DNA of 6,386 nt, from contig JAFVTJ010000023.1 of NCBI GenBank assembly GCA_017503305.1, positions 1-6,386 on the forward strand, read 5' to 3'. Each line of letters starts with the position of its first letter. Position 1 is the first letter of the stretch. Below the pieces are notes generated by a model, which worked only from the letters and a program-made list of their open reading frames with translations, ran no database searches and was not told the origin of the DNA. A program made the position numbers and the translations under genes. Positions 1 to 6,158 of the stretch are shown here, in pieces. This stretch comes from Clostridia bacterium. Its GTDB lineage: Bacteria; Bacillota_A; Clostridia; Oscillospirales; Acutalibacteraceae.

Positions 1-4
1 GTAG

Positions 5-37
5 TGTAGGGGACGGCGCCTACGACGTCCCGTTTTT
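5..37 (+). repeat. TGTAGGG-headed hairpin repeat, copy A
   Basis: The unit opens with TGTAGGGG (5-12) and closes with CCCGTTTTT. GGGACG (10-15) can pair with CGTCCC (26-31) around a ten-base loop that contains most of a GGCGCC palindrome. The same layout (TGTAGGG, then a palindrome, then CCGTTT) recurs at the other end of the window at 6159-6188, with different stem bases, which is why I call it a dispersed repeat and not a one-off hairpin. It may continue to the left beyond the window. The T-run after the stem could also let it act as a weak terminator for an upstream gene that is not visible. Confidence 0.55.
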
Positions 38-62
38 ATTGGCAGAAAATGATGCAAAATTT

Positions 63-91
63 TTGAAGAATAGATAAAATATATTTAAAAT
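63..91 (+). promoter_or_regulatory. Candidate promoter for the peptidase gene
   Basis: A -35-like TTGAAG (63-68) and a -10-like TAAAAT (86-91) are separated by 17 bases and point at the gene starting at 172, implying a leader of about 75 bases. A second candidate lies closer, TTGATA (123-128), 17 bases, CAATAT (146-151), with a weaker -10. The region is very AT-rich, so chance matches are likely and I cannot choose between the two. Confidence 0.35.
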
Positions 92-158
92 CAGATAAAG
101 TTTGAGTGTTGTATAGAGTAAGTTGATATGTTAAAATTAAATAAACAATATTTAATAT

Positions 159-165
159 GGAGGGG
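159..165 (+). promoter_or_regulatory. Ribosome binding site that decides the start at 172
   Basis: GGAGGGG lies six bases before the ATG at 172. An in-frame ATG at 157 overlaps this Shine-Dalgarno sequence and has none of its own, so translation should begin at 172. Confidence 0.8.
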
Positions 166-171
166 AAATTT

Positions 172-780
172 ATGTTCGCTCTATTATCTAACGGTATCAC
201 AAGCGAAGCATTAAAGAACTCGTTAAGCAAATATATTGCGCCATTATCAAGGGCGGCTGTTGTTGTGACTGCGGATAATGAATACAAAGAGAATAATTAT
301 CATGTTCCTCGTGTTATAAATGAGCTTAAAGAATATGGTTTGAGTGTCGAGATTTTTGATTTAGATAAACAAGATCCTACAGAACTTTTAAAATATGATG
401 TGGTTGAATTTATAGGCGGTAATCCTTATTACTTGCTTGATTCGATTCGTGAGCATAATGCGACGGATATAATAAAACAGATAGCAAACGAAAAGGTATT
501 GCTCGGGTGGAGTGCGGGTGCATTTGTTCTGACTCCGTCTATTGAAATTGTTGATAAGCTTACTCCTGAAATGAATATAGTGAGTCTTGAAAATCTTAAT
601 GGACTATCTTTGACAAATACGCATATATTTCCGCATTACAGCAAATTTGAAAAGCGTTTTGATAATTTAGATGCTATTTGTAAAGCGTATGAAAAAGAAC
701 ATAATTGCGCTATTGTTAGACTTAATGATGGTGACGGAATAATTATAGAAAATGGTGTTGAAACAATAATTGTAGGTTAG
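172..780 (+). CDS. S51-like serine peptidase / class I glutamine amidotransferase-like protein
   Basis: A 202-residue protein of the peptidase S51 / dipeptidase E-like family, probably cytoplasmic since no signal peptide or membrane segment is visible. Members of this fold carry a nucleophilic Ser in a sharp turn. Here GGNPYYLL (82-89) matches the family's GG-N-x-x-x-L segment, GWSAG (112-116) supplies the likely nucleophile Ser114, and the PHY motif supplies the likely catalytic His155. Asp128, 14 residues after the Ser, is close to the place of the acidic residue in E. coli PepE (+15). It is somewhat shorter than PepE (229 residues). The substrate cannot be read from sequence: PepE cleaves Asp-X dipeptides, but many short Firmicute homologues are uncharacterised. 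The gene stands alone, convergent with citrate synthase, and is clearly more AT-rich than its neighbours (three sampled 60-base lines average about 31% GC), which may indicate separate ancestry. The family is fairly sure; the function is not. Confidence 0.82.
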   Translation: MFALLSNGITSEALKNSLSKYIAPLSRAAVVVTADNEYKENNYHVPRVINELKEYGLSVEIFDLDKQDPTELLKYDVVEFIGGNPYYLLDSIREHNATDIIKQIANEKVLLGWSAGAFVLTPSIEIVDKLTPEMNIVSLENLNGLSLTNTHIFPHYSKFEKRFDNLDAICKAYEKEHNCAIVRLNDGDGIIIENGVETIIVG

Positions 781-807
781 TAAATCAATATAAATACACT
801 AAAAAAT

Positions 808-839
808 AAAAAATCCGATGCTCACGCATCGGATTTTTT
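808..839. terminator. Bidirectional intrinsic terminator
   Basis: A perfect 14-bp stem with a TCAC loop. The core TCCGATGC (814-821) pairs with GCATCGGA (826-833), flanked by A-runs on the left and T-runs on the right, so each strand reads a stem followed by a U-tract. It starts 28 bases after the peptidase stop and ends two bases from the citrate synthase stop codon, so it should end both convergent transcripts. Confidence 0.93.
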
Positions 840-841
840 GT

Positions 842-2215
842 TTATTTTCTATTTTCCATAGGGATATAATCTCTATGAGGTTGAACTGCCATATATGCAG
901 GACGGATAATTTTACCTGCGTTCAAAATTTCTTCAATACGGTGAGCCGACCAACCCGCAATACGCGCAATGGCGAAAAGGGGAGTAAACAGCTCATGCGG
1001 AAGATTTAACATATCGTAACAAAAACCGCTGTAAAAATCGACGTTAGCGCTAACGCCCTTATACATTTTGCGTTGTTTTGAAATAAGCTTAGGCGCAATC
1101 TCTTCAACCTTGCTATAAAGGGCAAATTCCTTGCTAAGCCCCTTTTCAACCGAAAGACTTTCAACGTAGGATTTGAAAATTTCGGCACGGGGGTCGGAAT
1201 AGGAGTAAATAGCGTGACCAATACCGTAAACAAGGCCGGTTTTGTCAAAGGCTTCCTTTTTAACAATCTTGTCGATATATGCAGTTACTTCTTCTTCGTC
1301 GGTCCAGTCCTTAATATGCTCCTTAATATCCTCAAACATTGCCGCAACTTTAATGTTAGCACCGCCGTGCTTAGGACCCTTAAGCGAGCCTAATGCCGCC
1401 GCGATAGCAGAGTAGGTGTCAGTACCCGAAGAAGATACAACGTGGGTTGTAAAGGTGGAGTTGTTACCGCCGCCGTGCTCAGCGTGGAGCACAAGCGCCA
1501 TATCAAGCACCTTTGCTTCTAATGCGGTATATTTGCCGTCTTCACGAAGCATATAAAGAATATTTTCCGCGGTGGAAAGCTCGGGTTTTGGGGCGCGAAT
1601 AAAAAAGCTATCGATTTGCTTTGTGTGATATTTGTGCGCGTGGTAGCCGTAAACCGCTAAGGACGGAAAGCGTGCAATAAGCTGCAAGCATTGACTTAAA
1701 AGGTTGGGGATAGAGGTATCATCAGCCTTTTTATCGTAGGAATAAAGGGTTAAAACGCTTCGCGCTAAGGAGTTCATCATATCGGTAGAGGGGGCTTTCA
1801 TAATAACGTCGCGCACAAAATTATCGGGCAACGGACGCAAAGCTGCAATATCCTGCTTAAAGGCGGTTAGTTCCTCAGCTTTGGGAAGCTCGCCAAAGAG
1901 GAGCAAATAGGTAATTTCCTCAAAACCGAAACGGTTTTGGCTTGTGAAATCGGCCACAATTTTTTTAACGTCATAGCCGCGGTAGTAAAGCTCGCCGGGG
2001 ATGTAAATTTCCTTTCCGTCAACTTCTTTACGGGCAATAACGTCCGAAATTTCGGTAAGACCGGTTAAGACACCCTTACCTTGTAGGTCACGAAGACCTC
2101 TGAAAACCTTGTGTTTGATGTTAAGCTCGGGCTCGATTCGACAATTGTCGTAACAAAGCTTAGAATATTTTTCTATTTGAGCTTCGAAATTGTTGTTAAT
2201 TTCTTTTGTGGACAT
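842..2215 (-). CDS. Citrate synthase
   Basis: A 457-residue citrate synthase, condensing oxaloacetate with acetyl-CoA to give citrate in the cytoplasm. All three classical catalytic residues are visible: His247 in HAEHGGGNN (244-252), His334 in GIGHAIY (331-337) and Asp393 in NVDFYSG (391-397). Other family landmarks are PGELYYRGYD (73-82), SLKGPKHGGAN (277-287) and DPRAEIF (341-347). It is longer than the roughly 370-430 residues of common bacterial forms, with an N-terminal extension of about 40 residues, and from memory it resembles the long citrate synthases of Clostridia and Bacteroides. In anaerobes this enzyme usually feeds 2-oxoglutarate and glutamate synthesis, not a full cycle; that role is inferred. 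The ATG at 2215 is supported by AAGGG five bases upstream (2221-2225). It lies 51 bases downstream of tmcAL on the same strand with no terminator between them, so co-transcription is likely. A methylcitrate synthase activity cannot be excluded. Confidence 0.95.
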   Translation of the reverse strand: MSTKEINNNFEAQIEKYSKLCYDNCRIEPELNIKHKVFRGLRDLQGKGVLTGLTEISDVIARKEVDGKEIYIPGELYYRGYDVKKIVADFTSQNRFGFEEITYLLLFGELPKAEELTAFKQDIAALRPLPDNFVRDVIMKAPSTDMMNSLARSVLTLYSYDKKADDTSIPNLLSQCLQLIARFPSLAVYGYHAHKYHTKQIDSFFIRAPKPELSTAENILYMLREDGKYTALEAKVLDMALVLHAEHGGGNNSTFTTHVVSSSGTDTYSAIAAALGSLKGPKHGGANIKVAAMFEDIKEHIKDWTDEEEVTAYIDKIVKKEAFDKTGLVYGIGHAIYSYSDPRAEIFKSYVESLSVEKGLSKEFALYSKVEEIAPKLISKQRKMYKGVSANVDFYSGFCYDMLNLPHELFTPLFAIARIAGWSAHRIEEILNAGKIIRPAYMAVQPHRDYIPMENRK

Positions 2216-2238
2216 CTTATCCCTTCTTTCATAATGGT

Positions 2239-2244
2239 ATTATA
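2239..2244 (-). promoter_or_regulatory. Possible -10 element ahead of citrate synthase
   Basis: On the minus strand the short gap between tmcAL and citrate synthase contains TATAAT, placed so that a transcript would start about 17 bases before the citrate synthase ATG. I find no acceptable -35 hexamer 16-18 bases upstream, so read-through from tmcAL is the simpler explanation. Confidence 0.2.
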
Positions 2245-2266
2245 AGGTAAATTTGTTAATAGCGTT

Positions 2267-3433
2267 TTAATATTTTGTAATTTTTCTTGTATATTCCATT
2301 CCGCAAGGGAGCGGATTTTTAAAGGAAAGTGCATACAAATCGGTAGCGCGGTTTTCAAGTGTGAAAACGTATTGGGCGTCGGGCGACAGGGTTTGAATAT
2401 CCGAACAGCGCAAGCAAACGGGAATAGGTGAATGCTTGGCGTTTTGCTTTATCAGCTCTTCACCCGTTTTGTTAAAGCCCAAAACACGCAAATAAGGTGG
2501 AATTTTCGGAAGCTTTGTGGTGTCTGTGCCAATAAACGCCGAAAGCACAAGCCTGCGAATGCGGGCCAAGGTGTAGCGCTTAACCTTAATATCGTTATAA
2601 AGCGTATCAAGGCTTGTGGCGGTTTTAATGGCGTTTGCCAATTTGTTTTCCAAGCCTTCGCTTAAATCGGGAAGAAGGGATAGTTCATCCAAAGACCTAG
2701 TTCGCAAAACGGCCAAAATAGCGTTTTCAATGCGGCCGATATCTGAAAAATCGGCATTTGTGAATATTTTGCCCACCTCTTTTGGAAAATGCTTTTGGCA
2801 AAAGGCAAGGTCGCCCTGCTTTATTTTTTCGCGCAAAAGGGTGGCGCTTACAAAGGTGTCGGCAGTGTTTAGACTATCGTGCATAGCACCAATGCGCTTA
2901 AGGGTTTTAAACTTAATGTTGGGATTGATTTGCCTTGCGGCGAGAATATATTCTATACCTAAATTGTTGTTAGCGCCTTCTAAAATGCCTTTTTGGGCGC
3001 CTAAATCTTCAGCGGCAAGCTGACGCGCCTTGGCAAAGGTTAGGCCCTGCTCTAAATAAATGGGCAGTTTTTTAGAAAAAGCTTCACTTTCTAAAATTTG
3101 GGCAGTTTTTAAAAGTGGCCCGGTTTCGCCTGTTTCACTGCCAAACATCAAAGTATCACAACCAATTGAAGACAGCAAGCTAACGCCTGCTTTTGCAAAG
3201 CTTTGCGCTGTTGACATTGAGTAGCAAACGGGCATTTCAAGCACTAAATCGGCACCGCATTTTAAGGCCGCTTCGCACCGAAGCTGCTTTTCAAAAATGG
3301 CAGTGTCACCGCGCTGAACAAAGTTGCCGCTTATAGCGCAAACCACTGTTCCGTGCTTTCGGGCTTCTTGTATTAAGTAGTTATGACCACTATGCAGGGG
3401 GTTAAACTCCGCAATTATGCCTAAACAAGCCAA
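2267..3433 (-). CDS. tmcAL: tRNA(Met) cytidine acetate ligase (TmcAL / YlbM family)
   Basis: A 388-residue homologue of Bacillus subtilis TmcAL (YlbM, 415 residues), which activates acetate with ATP as acetyl-adenylate and makes N4-acetylcytidine at the wobble position of elongator tRNA-Met. The N-terminal nucleotidyltransferase domain is clear: GIIAEFNPLHSGH (5-17) holds the HxGH nucleotide-binding motif (His14, His17), followed by SGNFVQRG (35-42), FGSE (97-100), NNNLGIEY (155-162) and SATLLR (196-201), all recognisable family signatures. No signal peptide or membrane segment is visible. The start is TTG: the family normally begins a few residues before the GIIAEFNP motif, no in-frame ATG exists there, and the next Met is residue 67. 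The Shine-Dalgarno is weak (GAAGTGA ending four bases before TTG), suggesting modest translation. It diverges from ackA and probably leads a two-gene transcript with citrate synthase. A ylbM gene near pta/ackA is, from memory, common in Clostridia. Known activity is transferred by homology. Confidence 0.92.
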   Translation of the reverse strand: MACLGIIAEFNPLHSGHNYLIQEARKHGTVVCAISGNFVQRGDTAIFEKQLRCEAALKCGADLVLEMPVCYSMSTAQSFAKAGVSLLSSIGCDTLMFGSETGETGPLLKTAQILESEAFSKKLPIYLEQGLTFAKARQLAAEDLGAQKGILEGANNNLGIEYILAARQINPNIKFKTLKRIGAMHDSLNTADTFVSATLLREKIKQGDLAFCQKHFPKEVGKIFTNADFSDIGRIENAILAVLRTRSLDELSLLPDLSEGLENKLANAIKTATSLDTLYNDIKVKRYTLARIRRLVLSAFIGTDTTKLPKIPPYLRVLGFNKTGEELIKQNAKHSPIPVCLRCSDIQTLSPDAQYVFTLENRATDLYALSFKNPLPCGMEYTRKITKY

Positions 3434-3457
3434 ATTATCACTTCTTTTTAAAAAAAC

Positions 3458-3486
3458 TTGAAAATGCGCTTAAAATGTAGTATTAT
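3458..3486 (+). promoter_or_regulatory. Probable promoter of the ackA operon
   Basis: TTGAAA (3458-3463), a 17-base spacer and TATTAT (3481-3486), predicting a start near 3493 and a leader of about 57 bases before ackA. An overlapping TATAAT at 3484-3489 would need a 20-base spacer, so the first pairing is preferred. It mirrors the tmcAL promoter exactly (see findings). Confidence 0.6.
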
Positions 3487-3496
3487 AATATCTAAT

Positions 3497-3525
3497 ATAA
3501 TACCATAGATTACTATTTAGTTCAA
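3497..3525 (-). promoter_or_regulatory. Probable promoter of tmcAL (and citrate synthase)
   Basis: Reading the minus strand: TTGAAC (3520-3525), a 17-base spacer ending in TGG, then TATTAT (3497-3502). The TG one base before the -10 makes it an extended -10 promoter. The predicted start is near 3490, giving a leader of about 57 bases before the TTG codon. Confidence 0.6.
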
Positions 3526-3549
3526 TCTTTTTTTCAGGAGGAGAAAGGT

Positions 3550-4746
3550 ATGAAAATTTTCGTTGTAAACGCAGGTAGTTCGTCCTTAAAATATCAACTT
3601 ATTGATATGGAAAACGAACAGGTTTTAGCAAAAGGTCTTTGTGAACGTATAGGCGTTTCGGGTGCTATTAAGCACAAGGCTGCTAACGGTAAGGAATATG
3701 TGGCTGAAACCCAAATGCCCACCCACACCGAAGCTTTTGAAGCAGTTGTTTACGCTCTTACAAAGTCGGACGCTAAGGTTATTGACTCTTTTGATGAGGT
3801 TTCGGCTATTGGTCACCGTATAGTACAAGGCGGCGCTATCTTCAAGGGCTCTTGCCTTATAACACCAAAGGCTTTACAGGATATTGATGATTTAGGCGCT
3901 TTGGCACCGCTTCACAACCCCGCTCACGTTTTGGCTATTAAGGCTTGTATTAAAACCTTTGGCGAAGAAAAACCGCAGGTTGCTGTATTTGATACATCCT
4001 TCCACCAAACAATGCCTGAACACGTTTATATGTTCGCCCTTCCTTACGAATATTATGAAAAGTACGGCGTTCGTAAGTACGGCGCACACGGTACCAGTCA
4101 CGACTTTGTATCAAACCGCTTAGCTGAGGTTATGGGCAAAGATAGAAAAGATATGAAAATTATCACCTGTCATTTAGGTAACGGCTGTTCAATTACCGCT
4201 GTTAAGGATGGCAAGTGCTATGATACCTCAATGGGCTTTACTCCTCTTGACGGTTTTATTATGGGTACCCGTACAGGTACACTTGATCCTTCAGCTTTGA
4301 CCTTTATTGCTGAAAAGGAAAATTTAACCCCCGCTGATATTAACCGCATTTGTAATAAAGAATCGGGCGTTTTAGGCGTTTCCGGTGTTTCTAACGACAA
4401 CCGCGACGTTAAAACTGCAGCTGCAGAAGGTAACCATAGAGCACAATTAGCTATTGATATGCAGCGTTACCAAATCTTAAAGTTTGTTGGTTCTTACATT
4501 GCAGCTATGAACGGCGTTGATGCTATCGCTTTCACAGGTGGTATCGGTGAAAACGACCCCGAATTACGCAAATATGTTTGCGAAGGCTTAGGTTATTTAG
4601 GCATTAAGGTTAACGAAGAAAACAATAATACCTACGGTGAAGAAATTAAAATTTCTACCGACGACAGTAAGGTTTCTGTTTACGTTATTCCCACTAATGA
4701 AGAGCTTGCAATCGCACGCGACACTGTTAAAATCATTTCTCAGTAA
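3550..4746 (+). CDS. ackA: Acetate kinase
   Basis: A 398-residue acetate kinase, reversibly converting acetate and ATP to acetyl phosphate and ADP; in fermenting anaerobes it mainly runs toward acetate to make ATP. The whole family pattern is present: VNAGSSSLKYQL (6-17), HRIVQGG (89-95), FDTSFHQTMP (147-156), YGAHGTSH (177-184), HLGNGCS (208-214), GTRTGTLDP (239-247) and FTGGIGEN (328-335). Residues matching the characterised Methanosarcina thermophila active site are Asn7, Arg90, Asp148, His180, Arg241 and Glu384, nearly at the same numbers, and the length is standard. The start is certain, with AGGAGG (3536-3541) eight bases before ATG. It is the first gene of a rightward pair: the next gene begins 11 bases after its stop, with no terminator between. 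The usual partner pta, which makes acetyl phosphate from acetyl-CoA, is not next to it. Propionate or butyrate kinase is less likely given the strong AckA match. Confidence 0.97.
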   Translation: MKIFVVNAGSSSLKYQLIDMENEQVLAKGLCERIGVSGAIKHKAANGKEYVAETQMPTHTEAFEAVVYALTKSDAKVIDSFDEVSAIGHRIVQGGAIFKGSCLITPKALQDIDDLGALAPLHNPAHVLAIKACIKTFGEEKPQVAVFDTSFHQTMPEHVYMFALPYEYYEKYGVRKYGAHGTSHDFVSNRLAEVMGKDRKDMKIITCHLGNGCSITAVKDGKCYDTSMGFTPLDGFIMGTRTGTLDPSALTFIAEKENLTPADINRICNKESGVLGVSGVSNDNRDVKTAAAEGNHRAQLAIDMQRYQILKFVGSYIAAMNGVDAIAFTGGIGENDPELRKYVCEGLGYLGIKVNEENNNTYGEEIKISTDDSKVSVYVIPTNEELAIARDTVKIISQ

Positions 4747-4752
4747 GGGTGA
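4745..4752 (+). promoter_or_regulatory. Ribosome binding site overlapping the ackA stop, setting the start at 4758
   Basis: AAGGGTGA overlaps the last two bases of the ackA TAA stop and ends five bases before the ATG at 4758. An in-frame GTG at 4749 is part of this same site and so is unlikely to be the start. The overlap points to translational coupling with ackA. Confidence 0.7.
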
Positions 4753-4757
4753 CAAAA

Positions 4758-6032
4758 ATGACTTTAAACGAAGTTAAAGTAAATATTCAAAACGGCAAAT
4801 ATGATGACCAATTCGCAATGCTTTACCCCGACGTAGCAGTTGCAAAGGTACGCTTCTCTGAAGCTTGTGACGCATATAAGGAAATTTATGGCGACTGTGA
4901 GAGCGTTCGCATTTTTACTGCCCCCGGCAGAACCGAAGTAGGCGGCAACCACACCGACCATCAGCACGGCAGCGTTGTAGCAGGCGGCGTTGATATGGAC
5001 GTTATTGCTATCGTAGGCGAAAATGATGATAATGTAATCCGCATTAAATCCAAGGGTTACGATATGGACGTCATTAATGTTGGCGATTTTGGTATTAAAG
5101 AAAAAGAAATCGGTCGCGCTTGCTCACTTATTCGTGGCGTTTGCGCTAAGTTTGATTCATTAGGTTATGCGCTTAGCGGTTTTAACGCGTACACAACCTC
5201 AAACGTTTTAAAGGGCTCGGGTCTTTCTTCCTCTGCCGCTTTCGAAGTGTTGATAGCAAATATCCTTAACGGCCTTTTCGCCGAAAATAAGGTTGATGCT
5301 ATTGAAATTGCTAAAATTAGCCAATTTGCTGAGCGTGAATATTTCGGCAAGCCTTGCGGTCTTTTGGACCAAATGGCTTCTTCGCTTGGTGGTTTTACAT
5401 ACGCTGATTTTAATAATCCCAGTGAACCGATTACCGAAAAAATCGACCTTGACATAAGAAAGTTTGGCTACACTCTTTGTGTTGTTGACACAGGCGGAAA
5501 CCACGCTAACTTAACACAAGACTATGCCGATATTACTATCGAATGTAAGCAGATAAGCAACGCTTTGGGTGTTGAATTCCTTAGAGATGCCGATGTAGAC
5601 AAGTTCTATGCTTCTTTGGCTTCTTTACGCAAGGAATTTGGCGAGCGTGCCGTTCTTCGTGCATTCCACTTCTTTAACGAGCAGGAAAGAGTATTAAAGC
5701 AACGTGAAGCACTTTTAAAGGGCGATTTCGACGCTTTCTTAAAGCTTGTTAACGAATCGGGTCAGTCATCTTACGATTATTTGCAAAACCTTTATTCTAC
5801 CAGCAACGTTAAGGAACAGGGCTTATCCCTCGGCATTGCCCTTACAAAGCAGTTCTTAAACGGCGAAGGTGCTTGCCGTGTTCACGGTGGAGGCTTTGCA
5901 GGTACAATTCAGTGCTATATCCCCACCGAAAGACTCGCTGATTACAAGCAAATGATTGAAGCCGTTTACGGTGAAAACACTTGCAGTGTGCTTTCAATTC
6001 GTCCCGTTGGCGGATATGAAATTAAATTATAA
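4758..6032 (+). CDS. Galactokinase-family GHMP sugar kinase with an atypical substrate motif
   Basis: A 424-residue GHMP-superfamily kinase closest in layout to galactokinase (ATP + galactose to galactose 1-phosphate, first step of the Leloir pathway). Seen in order: APGRTEVGGNHTDHQHG (55-71) at the place of the galactokinase signature, GSGLSSSAAFE (153-163) as the phosphate-binding loop, CGLLDQMASSLGG (200-212) with the likely catalytic Asp204, and HGGGFAG (376-382) as the third GHMP motif. Arg58 in PGR is retained. Compared with the usual G-E-H-T-D-Y-N-D-G, the Glu of the GEHTDY motif is Asn and the Tyr is His; in characterised galactokinases that Glu contacts the sugar. The protein therefore may be a variant galactokinase or may phosphorylate a related sugar, so I give no gene symbol. 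It runs somewhat longer than the common 380-400 residues. It is co-transcribed and probably translationally coupled with ackA and is followed by a strong terminator. No other galactose genes are visible. Confidence 0.85.
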   Translation: MTLNEVKVNIQNGKYDDQFAMLYPDVAVAKVRFSEACDAYKEIYGDCESVRIFTAPGRTEVGGNHTDHQHGSVVAGGVDMDVIAIVGENDDNVIRIKSKGYDMDVINVGDFGIKEKEIGRACSLIRGVCAKFDSLGYALSGFNAYTTSNVLKGSGLSSSAAFEVLIANILNGLFAENKVDAIEIAKISQFAEREYFGKPCGLLDQMASSLGGFTYADFNNPSEPITEKIDLDIRKFGYTLCVVDTGGNHANLTQDYADITIECKQISNALGVEFLRDADVDKFYASLASLRKEFGERAVLRAFHFFNEQERVLKQREALLKGDFDAFLKLVNESGQSSYDYLQNLYSTSNVKEQGLSLGIALTKQFLNGEGACRVHGGGFAGTIQCYIPTERLADYKQMIEAVYGENTCSVLSIRPVGGYEIKL

Positions 6033-6047
6033 TTTATAGAATAAAAT

Positions 6048-6087
6048 AAAAAAGATATGAGTGATAAAATTCACTCATATCTTTTTT
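6048..6087. terminator. Strong intrinsic terminator after the ackA operon
   Basis: A perfect 17-bp stem with a six-base loop (TAAAAT, 6065-6070). GATATGAGTGA (6054-6064) pairs with TCACTCATATC (6071-6081), bounded by six A on the left and six T on the right. It begins 15 bases after the kinase stop. The symmetry means it can also stop leftward transcripts coming from the transporter gene at the right edge. Confidence 0.93.
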
Positions 6088-6113
6088 GCTGTTTATATTG
6101 TTGTATTGTTACG

Positions 6114-6141
6114 TTGTAGGGATGTGTGTGCATAACTACAA
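6114..6141. repeat. Short TTGTAG/CTACAA inverted pair
   Basis: TTGTAGGG (6114-6121) carries the same eight bases that open the larger repeat at 6159, and TTGTAG is matched by CTACAA at 6136-6141. The interior (GATGTGTGTGCATAA) is not a palindrome. It may be a decayed or partial copy of the neighbouring element, or a chance pair. Confidence 0.3.
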
Positions 6142-6158
6142 ACAAGTTTTGCAGCACT

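Noticed and set aside
157..159. Upstream ATG as the start of the peptidase-like gene
   Set aside because: It overlaps the GGAGGGG ribosome site of the ATG at 172 and has no site of its own.
36..287. Minus-strand open frame covering the promoter region and the start of the peptidase gene
   Set aside because: It is antisense to the likely promoter and to the N-terminus of a recognised protein; the composition is simply AT-rich and low in stop codons.
2432..3023. Open reading frames on the plus strand opposite tmcAL
   Set aside because: They lie wholly antisense to a clearly conserved gene, have no plausible ribosome sites that I can see, and their translations show no family motifs.
3493..3549. 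Riboswitch or structured leader in front of ackA
   Set aside because: The leader is only about 57 bases, AT-rich, and shows no stable hairpin or recognisable riboswitch core before the AGGAGG site.
5165..5504. Open reading frames on the minus strand inside the sugar kinase gene
   Set aside because: These are shadows of a gene with intact GHMP motifs; the predicted peptides show no recognisable domain.
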